NCBI GenBank assembly: GCA_947476955.1
Contig: CANJSS010000014.1
Location: 1 to 35,470 of the forward strand
Direction of reading: 5' to 3'
Length of the DNA stretch: 35,470 nucleotides
Origin: Flavobacteriales bacterium
GTDB lineage: Bacteria; Bacteroidota; Bacteroidia; Flavobacteriales_D; Crocinitomicaceae
Program-made: the position numbers and the translations under genes
Part shown: piece by piece, positions 17,122 to 25,649 of the stretch
Numbering within the stretch: position 1 is the stretch's first letter
Layout of the letters: the number at the start of each line of letters is the position of its first letter
The notes under the pieces: model-generated
Databases searched by the model: none
What the model was told of the DNA's origin: nothing
Seen by the model: the letters and a program-made list of their open reading frames with translations, nothing else

Positions 17122-17682
17122 TTAAATTTCTTTTTTCCATTCTACACTACAAATAGTACCATCCATTTCTGCAAAAACTTCTATAGTCTCCCTTGAAAAA
17201 ACTTCCAATAAATCGCCAGTTTGAGCTGTTTCATTGCCTATTCTAACTAAACCGCTATAGACATAAATAAAAAGTATATTATCCGTATTAAAGAAAATAC
17301 TTTCACCTAAAACTAGCTTTTTCGCAGATAGATTCGTTTCCATTCCTAGACGATAAATCACATTAAAATCTATTGCTTTGCCCCTACTTTTCGTTTGCCA
17401 TTCCCCAAGAAAATAATCCTGTTGAAAAGGAGTAAGTTTTTTAGAATGGTGTTCTATATGTTCTAACGCAAGAGTGCCACTTAAAACAAGTAATCTTCGC
17501 TCAAAACCTTTTAAAGATGTAAAATCAGAGGTTTCTAACTCAATGGAGGCAGTACTGATTCTAAAGTCAAATTGCCGGGAATTAAAATCTGCATTTTCAG
17601 GATAAATAAAAAGTTGCGTCGTCGTTCCACCTGACCAATTGATAGCTCTATTATTTTCCTTGACAAATTTCCGAATTTCCAT
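17122..17682 (-). CDS. HutD/Ves family cupin-like protein
   Basis: 186 residues, soluble. The start WSGGTTTQLFIYPENADF, the segment FDFRISTASIELETSDFTSLKGFERRLLVLSGTL and the later DFNVIYR match the HutD/Ves family, which has a double-stranded beta-helix fold. HutD is linked to histidine utilisation in Pseudomonas, and Ves to environmental stress in E. coli; the biochemical activity is unknown. No hut genes are near, so the histidine link is not supported here. The ATG is only 7 bases beyond a hairpin that looks like the accD terminator, so expression probably depends on read-through from accD. Confidence 0.8.
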   Translation of the reverse strand: MEIRKFVKENNRAINWSGGTTTQLFIYPENADFNSRQFDFRISTASIELETSDFTSLKGFERRLLVLSGTLALEHIEHHSKKLTPFQQDYFLGEWQTKSRGKAIDFNVIYRLGMETNLSAKKLVLGESIFFNTDNILFIYVYSGLVRIGNETAQTGDLLEVFSRETIEVFAEMDGTICSVEWKKEI

Positions 17683-17685
17683 AGC

Positions 17686-17712
17686 AAAAAAAGTCCCACT
17701 TTTCAGTAGGAC
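17686..17712 (-). terminator. Terminator-like hairpin between accD and the HutD-like gene
   Basis: On the minus strand, GTCC (17712-17709) with AC pairs with GT and GGAC (17696-17693) around a 6-base loop, with two single-base mismatches. A T-run follows and leads almost directly into the next start codon at 17682. Confidence 0.6.
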
Positions 17713-17721
17713 GTTTGTATT

Positions 17722-18567
17722 TTAGTTTTTGAAAAGTTTCAAGGAAAGCGCCAGTGTTTCTTTGAGTTTTGTGCGATCCACAATATAATCAAGGAAACCA
17801 TGCTCCAATACAAATTCTGACCGTTGGAAACCTTCGGGTAAATCTCTTCCTATCGTTTCTTTTACCACCCGAGGTCCTGCAAAAGCAATCAGCGCTTCCG
17901 GTTCGGCAATATTAATATCTCCCAACATTGCGAATGAAGCAGTTACACCTCCAGTTGTCGGATCGGTTAAAAATGAAATATACGGAAGTTTTTTTTCTGC
18001 AAGTTGACCGAGCTTACCAGAAACTTTTGCCATTTGCATCAAGGAATATCCAGCTTCCATCATTCTAGCACCGCCGGACTTGGAAATAATCATAAACGGC
18101 GCATTGATTTTTATAGCCTCATCAATTGCGCGAGCAATTTTTTCTCCCATTACGGCTCCTAATGAACCACCAATAAATGCGAAATCCATTGCTGCAACAA
18201 CTATATCATTGCCGTCTAACTTTCCTTTTGCCGTTCGAATTGCATCTACCAATCCGGTGCTTTCCTGCGTGCTTTTTACGCGGTCAATATATTTCTTTGT
18301 GTCTTCAAAACGCAACGGATCTCCAGAAGTCAATTTAGCATTCAATTCTGTATATTTTCCGCCATCAAATAAAATATTGAAATATTCTTCTGAACCTATT
18401 CTTTCGTGGTTCGAGCAGCGATCACAAACGTATGCATTCTTTGAAAGATCATCCGCTGTGAAAACAGTTTTACATTTCGAACATTTCATCCATAAACCTT
18501 CGGGAGTTTCTTTCTTCTCGGTCGTGGATGTTGTAATTCCTTCTTTTTTTCGTGTAAACCAACTCAT
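17722..18567 (-). CDS. accD: Acetyl-CoA carboxylase carboxyltransferase subunit beta
   Basis: 281 residues. With AccA it transfers the carboxyl group from biotin to acetyl-CoA, making malonyl-CoA for fatty acid synthesis. The N-terminal zinc ribbon has C29-x2-C32-x15-C48-x2-C51. The crotonase-like core includes [29 protein letters not shown] and [17 protein letters not shown], the oxyanion-hole and acyl-CoA-binding segments. The frame is open to 18597, but the family begins with MSWF-[basic], so the ATG at 18567 is used. It follows fba on the same strand with a short gap, so the two are probably co-transcribed. Confidence 0.97.
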   Translation of the reverse strand: MSWFTRKKEGITTSTTEKKETPEGLWMKCSKCKTVFTADDLSKNAYVCDRCSNHERIGSEEYFNILFDGGKYTELNAKLTSGDPLRFEDTKKYIDRVKSTQESTGLVDAIRTAKGKLDGNDIVVAAMDFAFIGGSLGAVMGEKIARAIDEAIKINAPFMIISKSGGARMMEAGYSLMQMAKVSGKLGQLAEKKLPYISFLTDPTTGGVTASFAMLGDINIAEPEALIAFAGPRVVKETIGRDLPEGFQRSEFVLEHGFLDYIVDRTKLKETLALSLKLFKN

Positions 18568-18628
18568 AATTTTAATTTTTAATTCTGGATTTATCATTCG
18601 GAATTAGTGATTCCATATTGTCCAGAAA

Positions 18629-19696
18629 TTAGATTGTATTAATATTATTTAAATCCTCAAAAGCTTTAATTAAACGATCGATGAATGTGATTTCACCTTC
18701 GCGCAACCACTTTCTAGGATCGTAGTACTTTTTATTCGGTAATTCTTCTCCTTCAGGGTTTCCAATTTGAGTGCGTAAGTAATCTATATTATTTACCATA
18801 TAATCGCGTGCACCTTCTGTAAAAGCAAATTGAAGATCTGTATCAATATTCATTTTAATTACGCCATAACTAATCGCCTCGCGAATTTCTTCCAAAGTTG
18901 AACCGGATCCACCATGAAAAACGAAATTTACAGGATTTGGTCCTGTATTAAATTTTTTCTGAACGTATTCTTGCGAATTTTTTAGGATTTTAGGTGTTAA
19001 TTTAACGTTCCCAGGTTTGTATACACCGTGAACATTTCCAAACGCTGCAGCAATTGTGAATTTATCGGATACTTTCAGTAATTCTTCATAAGCAAAAGCA
19101 ACTTCTGCCGGCTGAGTATATAATTTTGAGCTATCGACATCTGTATTGTCTACACCATCTTCTTCTCCACCAGTGATTCCAAGTTCTATTTCCAGCGTCA
19201 TCCCCATTTTGCTCATCCTAGCAAGATATTGCTTACAGATCTCGATGTTTTCTATAATTGGCTCTTCGGATAAATCAATCATGTGGGAACTGAACAATGG
19301 TTTGCCCGTTTCTTTGAAGAAAATTTCGCTAGCATCTAATAAACCGTCAATCCAAGGTAATAATTTCTTTGCGCAATGATCTGTATGCAAAATAACTGTT
19401 GCACCATAGACTTTTGCAAGCGTATGAATATGCTTTGCACCAGCTATGCCACCAGAAATAGCAGCTTTTTCATTTTCATTCGACAAACCTTTCCCTGCTA
19501 TGTAATGTGCTCCTCCATTTGAAAACTGAATAATTACAGGAGAATTAATTTTTGCAGCAGCTTCCATCACTGCATTGATGGTATTGGAACCAGTAACATT
19601 TACAGCGGGCAATGCAAATCCTTTTTCTTTTGCATATTGGAATATCTTTTGAACATCATCGCCTGTTGCGACACCTGCTTGGATGGAATGATTCAT
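18629..19696 (-). CDS. fba: Fructose-bisphosphate aldolase, class II
   Basis: 355 residues, typical of the class IIA (FbaA) enzymes. Zinc-dependent cleavage of fructose 1,6-bisphosphate to glyceraldehyde 3-phosphate and DHAP, or the reverse. The motifs VILHTDHCAKKLLPWIDGLLD (catalytic Asp and zinc His), EIELGITGGEEDGVDN (zinc Glu), FGNVHGVYKPGNV (zinc His) and FVFHGGSGSTLEEI (zinc His and phosphate loop) are all intact. The ATG at 19696 has a consensus -7 element 23 bases upstream. A perfect 8-base inverted repeat overlaps the expected -33 region. Confidence 0.98.
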   Translation of the reverse strand: MNHSIQAGVATGDDVQKIFQYAKEKGFALPAVNVTGSNTINAVMEAAAKINSPVIIQFSNGGAHYIAGKGLSNENEKAAISGGIAGAKHIHTLAKVYGATVILHTDHCAKKLLPWIDGLLDASEIFFKETGKPLFSSHMIDLSEEPIIENIEICKQYLARMSKMGMTLEIELGITGGEEDGVDNTDVDSSKLYTQPAEVAFAYEELLKVSDKFTIAAAFGNVHGVYKPGNVKLTPKILKNSQEYVQKKFNTGPNPVNFVFHGGSGSTLEEIREAISYGVIKMNIDTDLQFAFTEGARDYMVNNIDYLRTQIGNPEGEELPNKKYYDPRKWLREGEITFIDRLIKAFEDLNNINTI

Positions 19697-19719
19697 ACTT
19701 TTATTTTGTTTTCAATCTA

Positions 19720-19727
19720 CAAAAGTA
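19720..19727 (-). promoter_or_regulatory. fba promoter, -7 element TACTTTTG
   Basis: Exact TAnnTTTG match on the minus strand, upstream of the fba ATG at 19696. Confidence 0.65.
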
Positions 19728-19732
19728 ATATT

Positions 19733-19755
19733 AAATAGGTTGAAATCACCTATTT
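19733..19755. promoter_or_regulatory. Inverted repeat AAATAGGT-N7-ACCTATTT, possible operator
   Basis: Two perfect 8-base arms (19733-19740 and 19748-19755) separated by seven bases, between the divergent fba and uvrD/pcrA genes. It covers the place where RNA polymerase would contact the fba -33 region. It has no T-run placement of its own, and it stands upstream of both genes, so a terminator role is unlikely. Confidence 0.5.
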
Positions 19756-19827
19756 TGATCCTACTTTTTGCAATAAAAAAGTGAAAAAATGATTCCGTTT
19801 GTGCACGATTAGCTTCTTGAAAATTCG

Positions 19828-19835
19828 TAGATTTG
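19828..19835 (+). promoter_or_regulatory. uvrD/pcrA promoter, -7 element TAGATTTG
   Basis: Exact TAnnTTTG match, giving a leader of about 50 bases. A TTTG lies at 19798-19801, slightly further upstream than ideal for -33. Confidence 0.55.
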
Positions 19836-19892
19836 TAACTGTATGGCTTAGTTATTTCTAGTCGACACAAACACTACAAACCGTTTTTTTCC

Positions 19893-22175
19893 ATGAGTTA
19901 TCTGGACGAGTTAAATAAAAGTCAGCGCGAGGCTGTTGAAGCAATCCATGGGCCAATGATGGTTATCGCGGGAGCTGGGTCTGGGAAAACGCGCGTATTA
20001 ACCTATCGAATTGCGTATATGTTGGAACAAGGAGTTGATCCGTTCAACATCATGTCTTTGACATTTACCAATAAAGCGGCAAAGGAAATGTCGGAGAGAA
20101 TTGGAAAAATCGTAGGTTCATCGGAAGGAAAAAACATAACAATGGGCACTTTTCACTCTGTTTTTTCTCGGATTCTTCGCTACAATGCAGATCGATTGGG
20201 TTATCCTACAAATTTTACAATCTACGATACACAAGATTCGAAAAGTTTACTAAAAGATATTGTAAAAGAATTCAATCTCGACGATAAAATTTACAAGCCA
20301 GGAATGGTTTTAGGTCGAATTTCCTCCGCTAAAAACAGTTTGATTTCTGCGGATGCCTATGCGCTAAATACAGATATTATAAACGAAGACAACCAATCGA
20401 GAAGGCCAGAACTTGCAAGAATATATAAAAGTTACTCCCTGCGTTGTTTTAAGGCCGGGGCAATGGATTTTGATGATCTCTTATTTCAAACAAACGTTTT
20501 ACTCCGCGATTTTCCCGATGTATTGCATTATTACCAGCAAAAATTCAAATATATTTTGGTGGATGAGTACCAAGATACAAACTACGCGCAGTATTTAATT
20601 GTAAAGAAACTTGCTGCGATATATGAGAATATTTGTGTGGTAGGCGACGATGCTCAAAGTATCTATTCCTTCCGAGGGGCAAATATTCAAAATATTTTAA
20701 ATTTCAGAAAAGATTATCCGGATTTTAAATTATTTAAACTAGAGCAAAATTACAGGAGCACCAAAAACATCGTAGAAGCAGCTAATAGCATAATCGCAAA
20801 AAATCAGGATCAAATAAAGAAAAACGTTTGGACGGAGAACATAGAAGGTGCAAAAATTGGCGTTATCCGAACATTAACCGACAACGAAGAAGGGAAAGTC
20901 ATTACCAATAAAATATTTGATATCAAGCAGAGTACAAATTCTTCTTTTAATGACTTTGCAATTCTTTACCGTACAAATAAACAGTCCCGTTCCTTTGAGG
21001 AAGCACTCCGTAAACTGGGTATTCCGTACAAAATTTATGGCGGTTTATCTTTTTACCAGCGAAAAGAAATCAAAGACCTTTTGGCATATTTTCGACTGAC
21101 AACCAATCCTCGGGATGAAGAAGCTTTGAAACGTGTGATTAATTACCCAAAACGAGGCATCGGAAAAACATCCATTGAAAATATTATAATCGCTGCAAAT
21201 AATTACGGCACAAGTATCTGGGATGTCATTACCAATATGAACCAATATCCAGTAGCTTTGAATGCAGGGACAAAATCTAAGTTGTATGAATTTACTACTA
21301 TGATTAAAAGTTTTTCTGCTCAATTGGACTCAATGAACGCATATGAAATGGCGCAAAATATTGCTAAATCATCTGGAATTCTTAAGGAATTGTACAGCGA
21401 AAAAGATAAAGGGCCGGAAGATGTAGAACGCTACCAAAACATTGAAGAATTATTAGCTGGTATAAAGGAATTTACGATATCGCAGCAAGAGGACGCCGAC
21501 CAATCCTTGTCTGAATTTATGATTGACGTTGCGCTGCTCACCGATGCGGATGATGAGAAAGGGGATGAGAAAAATCACATCACTTTGATGACAATTCACT
21601 CGAGCAAAGGATTGGAATTTCCACATGTTTTTTTAGTCGGGTTAGAAGAAAATTTATTTCCTTCTCAAATGGCTTTAAATTCTAGGACGGAATTAGAAGA
21701 AGAACGACGTTTGTTTTATGTTGCCGTAACGCGCGCAAAAGAAACGTGTACCTTATCTTATGCTACATCTCGATTTATCTGGGGAAATTTAGTTTCCTCT
21801 GAGGCAAGCAGATTCATTGAAGAAATAGATCAGAAATTTTTAAATTTCGAAACACCGCAACGTGGAATGGGAAGGTCTTTATCTGGACGAGTTTCCAATT
21901 TTGACGAACCTTTTACCGGTGGTTTAAATCGCACTACTTCAGCGCCAAGTGGATCTTTCAAATCCTTGAATGAAATAAGTAACTCGCCTGAAAAATCAGG
22001 ATCGAAAGCAGATTTAAAAGTTGGTTACAACGTGTTGCATGATCGTTTTGGCAAAGGTAAAATAACACGACTAGAAGGCGAAGGAGCAGATAGGAAAGCA
22101 ACGATTTTCTTTCCGCACCATGGTGCAAAAACAGTTATTTTACGTTTTGCAAATTTGAACGTGTTAGACGAGTAA
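19893..22175 (+). CDS. ATP-dependent DNA helicase, UvrD/PcrA type (SF1A)
   Basis: 760 residues. A 3'-5' helicase for nucleotide excision and mismatch repair and for clearing RNA polymerase or replication conflicts. Q-motif LNKSQREAV and Walker A AGAGSGKT (26-33), TFTNKAAKEM (motif Ia), VDEYQDTN (motif II), GDDAQSIYSFRGA (III), QNYRS (IV), TIHSSKGLEF (V) and FYVAVTRAKE (VI) are all present. The C-terminus has a linker and a Tudor-like domain, VGYNVLHDRFGKGKITRLEGEG, characteristic of PcrA/UvrD and involved in RNA polymerase binding. Single gene with its own promoter, convergent with the TamL-like gene. Confidence 0.96.
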   Translation: MSYLDELNKSQREAVEAIHGPMMVIAGAGSGKTRVLTYRIAYMLEQGVDPFNIMSLTFTNKAAKEMSERIGKIVGSSEGKNITMGTFHSVFSRILRYNADRLGYPTNFTIYDTQDSKSLLKDIVKEFNLDDKIYKPGMVLGRISSAKNSLISADAYALNTDIINEDNQSRRPELARIYKSYSLRCFKAGAMDFDDLLFQTNVLLRDFPDVLHYYQQKFKYILVDEYQDTNYAQYLIVKKLAAIYENICVVGDDAQSIYSFRGANIQNILNFRKDYPDFKLFKLEQNYRSTKNIVEAANSIIAKNQDQIKKNVWTENIEGAKIGVIRTLTDNEEGKVITNKIFDIKQSTNSSFNDFAILYRTNKQSRSFEEALRKLGIPYKIYGGLSFYQRKEIKDLLAYFRLTTNPRDEEALKRVINYPKRGIGKTSIENIIIAANNYGTSIWDVITNMNQYPVALNAGTKSKLYEFTTMIKSFSAQLDSMNAYEMAQNIAKSSGILKELYSEKDKGPEDVERYQNIEELLAGIKEFTISQQEDADQSLSEFMIDVALLTDADDEKGDEKNHITLMTIHSSKGLEFPHVFLVGLEENLFPSQMALNSRTELEEERRLFYVAVTRAKETCTLSYATSRFIWGNLVSSEASRFIEEIDQKFLNFETPQRGMGRSLSGRVSNFDEPFTGGLNRTTSAPSGSFKSLNEISNSPEKSGSKADLKVGYNVLHDRFGKGKITRLEGEGADRKATIFFPHHGAKTVILRFANLNVLDE

Positions 22176-22200
22176 TTTATTCCTCCGATATAAAAACCCT

Positions 22201-24864
22201 TTAGAAGGGGTATCCAATTCCGAAATGAACATTCGGCGTAAATGGTTTTGGCATAAAGGATTTATAGGAAGCGCCAAATTTTGCCAATCCTTCTGCATAG
22301 TAGGGATCGCGCGACTGAAAAATCCATCTTGCTCCTTGCGGTAATGCTGGATTTGTTAACGGTAATCCAAAATCCAATCGTAAAATAAAGAAATCCAAAT
22401 CCATTCGTAATCCAAAACCTCCTGATACAGCAACTTCTTTGTACCAGTTGGAAGAAAATTTACTTCCTGGACGATTAACATCCTCGTTGAAGGTCCAAAC
22501 ATTTCCCGCATCAACAAATAATGCACCTTTCATCAATTCTCCAAACGAAAAACGGTATTCCACGGAAGTACCGATTCGAATGTCGCCAATTTGCGTCGCC
22601 GTCCGATTGGTATCCAAATAATATTTATATGAACCAGGACCTAAAGCACGCGCTTTCCATCCTCGATTATCATTTGCTCCACCTGCAAAGAAACTGTAAT
22701 CGTAGGGCATAGAAGTGCGCGTGTTTCCATAAGGAACACCACCTCCAAACTGCAATCTACCGTGCAAACTTTTCTTTCTTCCGGCAGGATTTGAAACTAT
22801 AATTTCATTGTCTAAACGAGCAAACTGCGAATAACCAATTCCAAAAATTGTATTCTGGCCATTATCGATTGTATCCTGGAAATTTTTAAACATTGAAAGT
22901 GTATTTCCTGCAGGATCAAATGTAGAATTCATGTAAAAAGAAAAATTCCCTTGTTTATCCTCTTTTTCCTTGTTGTTGTATTCGAATGTTAGCTTCCAAT
23001 CCTGCCAAATAAATTGGTTGCTGTACGCGTTTTTTAGGAAAAGGTCATTCAATAAGTCCAACTTAGTTTGAAAATCTGGTTTATTTTGAATCCGTACAAT
23101 TTTTATGATCGACATAAAAGGTAAGCCAGTTTGAAAGACCTGGGTTTTCGAAACATAGAACTTCCACAAATAATTTAACTGAAAAATATGGCGTTCAAAA
23201 TCGAGTCGCAATTGATAATTATAGGCAGAAGAAAGCACTGTTCGCGGCCGCTGCCTTTTAGATAAAAAAGTCACTTTTGTCGGAAATAATCCAGGTAATT
23301 CTAGTTTCACACTTGGACCAAATTCAAAAGTATTAAAACTCCTTCCAGATTGTTTGATTTTATCTCCTTCCAGATTAGCAGCAAAAACGGAAGGCTGTGA
23401 TTCAAATCCACCTGAAAGTGAAATAGTTAGTTTTTCAGCACCTCTAAATAAATTGTTATTGATGTAATTTACCGTCATAGCAACACCCAAAAACCCATTG
23501 GAATTTGTTGCACGTGGCTCAAATCCAACACTTTGCTTTTCTATCGGAACAAGGTAATAATGTACTTCGATTGAATCTGAACCAGGAACTTCTATTAAAA
23601 CAGGTTTTATTACCTGAAAAAGTCCGAGTTGAAGCAAACGAGAGTAACTTCTCTCCAAATAATATTCCTTGTAAACATTTTCATGTTCCAGGTAATTTTG
23701 AATTTCAATTACTTCCGGAGCAATCGCTAATTCGCCATTGTATAAAAAAGTTGCCATTCGGAACTTATCTAATTGTTCGGAATTTCTCTTTTTTATTTCG
23801 GCAAAAGCAAAGGTATCTAAGGTTCTAACAAATTGTTGATCCAACAAGGATAATCCCATTTGTTCAACGGTATTTTTAAAATTACCTTTGAAATAAGTTG
23901 TATCAGCGATATGAAAATAAACTTGCTTGACGAAGGTTGTTTTATGTTTAATTGGCACGAGCGAATCCCTATTCAAAGCAGACCGAACCATTCGATCTGT
24001 AAAAACCACTCCAAGCTTGACCGACATCGTTTCTGCCGTCGTATCGGCGGTAAAATTAATGTGGGAACTACTAAAACCATATAGCGTATTGTCGCGCATG
24101 TGTTTGGCAACTTTGTCTCGGTAGTCATTTAAATAATCGGAGTCAAACGGTTGATTCAACAAAGGTAAATCAGGATGCAACTTCAGAAACTTCGTATATT
24201 CGAGTTGTACCACTCGGTTATTGGACTCCACAAAAACGGAATCGATGAAATACTGTTTTCCAGGTTGTAAGACATACGTTACTGTTGCTTTTTGTTTCTT
24301 TTCTTTGTAAGCTACCTTTCCACTAGCTGATCCATAATAATAACCCTTATTCCGCAGGTAGACGTTTAATTGTTCCAGTGATTTATTAAACGGTATAGAA
24401 TCAAAGACAATCGGTTTTTCCCCAATTTTATACTTGAACCATTCCCGAAAAAACAATTTTGGATTCACGCTATCTTTGTATCGGAGAATTTTCTCCGTAT
24501 ATAAATCGCTTCCTTTTTCGTACGCTTTTTCGATGCGCCGTTGATTGATTCGCTGAACACGCTCAAATCGTTGTTTATTTTCTTGCCGCAGGGAAATAGT
24601 TCGTTCAAATCTTTTTTCTGCAACAGCAGCTGAATCCACCCGATTATATGCCCACAAGCGCATTTTTATTCCAAAGGTTTTAAAATTTGGCTTTTGACGG
24701 ATAATATCCAAAACTTTATCTTCCTCCAAATGTGCCTCTTCCACTTGGATTAAATTTTTCTTTAATAAATATTTATTTATAGGGACATACTTCGTTTGCT
24801 TGCAACTATAAGCAAGAAGCCCAATAATTAGGAGAATATATGTAATTTTGAGTATTCTAATCAT
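22201..24864 (-). CDS. TamL-like Omp85/BamA-superfamily outer-membrane lipoprotein
   Basis: 887 residues. It starts with a lipoprotein signal peptide (MIRILKITYILLIIG, lipobox LAYSC, Cys21). POTRA-like repeats occupy about 25-430 (for example YYYGSASGKVAYKEKKQKATVTYVLQPGKQYFIDSV). The Omp85 surface-antigen barrel fills the C-terminal half, with the conserved GGANDNRGWKARALGPGSY segment (GxxxxRG motif) and a final strand ending in F. Lipidated TamA homologues (TamL) are typical of Bacteroidota and act with TamB in outer-membrane biogenesis; no tamB lies beside it here. The frame is open to an ATG at 24879, but that start would fall inside the -7 box at 24877-24884, and the lipobox spacing favours 24864. 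Confidence 0.88.
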   Translation of the reverse strand: MIRILKITYILLIIGLLAYSCKQTKYVPINKYLLKKNLIQVEEAHLEEDKVLDIIRQKPNFKTFGIKMRLWAYNRVDSAAVAEKRFERTISLRQENKQRFERVQRINQRRIEKAYEKGSDLYTEKILRYKDSVNPKLFFREWFKYKIGEKPIVFDSIPFNKSLEQLNVYLRNKGYYYGSASGKVAYKEKKQKATVTYVLQPGKQYFIDSVFVESNNRVVQLEYTKFLKLHPDLPLLNQPFDSDYLNDYRDKVAKHMRDNTLYGFSSSHINFTADTTAETMSVKLGVVFTDRMVRSALNRDSLVPIKHKTTFVKQVYFHIADTTYFKGNFKNTVEQMGLSLLDQQFVRTLDTFAFAEIKKRNSEQLDKFRMATFLYNGELAIAPEVIEIQNYLEHENVYKEYYLERSYSRLLQLGLFQVIKPVLIEVPGSDSIEVHYYLVPIEKQSVGFEPRATNSNGFLGVAMTVNYINNNLFRGAEKLTISLSGGFESQPSVFAANLEGDKIKQSGRSFNTFEFGPSVKLELPGLFPTKVTFLSKRQRPRTVLSSAYNYQLRLDFERHIFQLNYLWKFYVSKTQVFQTGLPFMSIIKIVRIQNKPDFQTKLDLLNDLFLKNAYSNQFIWQDWKLTFEYNNKEKEDKQGNFSFYMNSTFDPAGNTLSMFKNFQDTIDNGQNTIFGIGYSQFARLDNEIIVSNPAGRKKSLHGRLQFGGGVPYGNTRTSMPYDYSFFAGGANDNRGWKARALGPGSYKYYLDTNRTATQIGDIRIGTSVEYRFSFGELMKGALFVDAGNVWTFNEDVNRPGSKFSSNWYKEVAVSGGFGLRMDLDFFILRLDFGLPLTNPALPQGARWIFQSRDPYYAEGLAKFGASYKSFMPKPFTPNVHFGIGYPF

Positions 24865-24871
24865 ACATTTG
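24864..24871 (+). promoter_or_regulatory. -7 element TACATTTG for the SpoU methyltransferase gene
   Basis: Exact TAnnTTTG match 27 bases before the GTG start. It lies back-to-back with the opposite-strand element at 24877-24884. Confidence 0.5.
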
Positions 24872-24876
24872 TAGAA

Positions 24877-24884
24877 CAAAAATA
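24877..24884 (-). promoter_or_regulatory. -7 element TATTTTTG for the tamL-like gene
   Basis: Exact TAnnTTTG match on the minus strand, 12 bases before the ATG at 24864. Confidence 0.5.
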
Positions 24885-24898
24885 ATAATAAAGCAGCA

Positions 24899-25636
24899 GT
24901 GTCAGACCTTTCAAAGAATAAGATTAAATGGATTCGCTCCCTTCACCAGAAAAAAATCCGCGAAGAAGAGGGATTGTATTGCGTGGAAGGAGAAAAAATG
25001 GTTCTTGAAGCTATTGCATATGCTGGCGATTCCATTCAGTTGATTTTGCACACAACCGAATTTAAATTTAGCCATCCAAGCGCAGATTCTTGCTGTGTTT
25101 CAGAGAAGGAATTGGCGCAAATTTCGACTTTAAAAACACCAAATAAGGCATTTGCAATACTTCGGAAAAAGGAAATTTCCGATTTTTCCGAGCAAAATAA
25201 ATTAACCCTGGCTTTGGATGGTGTGCAAGATCCAGGAAATATGGGCACAATTTTGAGGATAGCAGATTGGTTTGGAATTTCCACTATTGTTTGTTCCAAA
25301 AACACGGTAGAATGCCACAATCCAAAAGTGGTACAAGCAAGTATGGGGGCAATTTTTCGTGTGCAAATTGCGTACGTTGATTTAGCACAATGGCTTAAAA
25401 AACAATCCGTTCCAATTTATGGGGCCCTACTTTCAGGTGAATCTATTTATGCAAAACAAGAACTGAAAAACGGAATATTACTTCTTGGAAACGAAGGAAA
25501 TGGCATTTCTGAGGATATTTTACCATTTATTACCCATCCAATCGCAATTCCGCGAATTGGACAGGCTGAATCTTTGAATGTTTCGGTCGCCGCAGGAATT
25601 TTGGTTTCCGAATTTATTCGTAGGACAAATTCTTAA
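24899..25636 (+). CDS. TrmH/SpoU-family RNA 2'-O-methyltransferase
   Basis: 245 residues with a GTG start (no upstream in-frame ATG). The N-terminal substrate-binding domain (NKIKWIRSLHQKKIREEEGLYCVEGEKMV) is followed by the SPOUT knot with motif 1 LDGVQDPGNMGTILRIADWFG (catalytic Asn/Arg), motif 2 ILLLGNEGNGIS and motif 3 IPRIGQAESLNVSVAAGI. It methylates a ribose 2'-OH in rRNA or tRNA using S-adenosylmethionine; the exact nucleotide cannot be told from sequence. It is divergent from the TamL-like gene, with interleaved promoters. Confidence 0.93.
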   Translation: MSDLSKNKIKWIRSLHQKKIREEEGLYCVEGEKMVLEAIAYAGDSIQLILHTTEFKFSHPSADSCCVSEKELAQISTLKTPNKAFAILRKKEISDFSEQNKLTLALDGVQDPGNMGTILRIADWFGISTIVCSKNTVECHNPKVVQASMGAIFRVQIAYVDLAQWLKKQSVPIYGALLSGESIYAKQELKNGILLLGNEGNGISEDILPFITHPIAIPRIGQAESLNVSVAAGILVSEFIRRTNS

Positions 25637-25649
25637 AAAACTATTTTTA

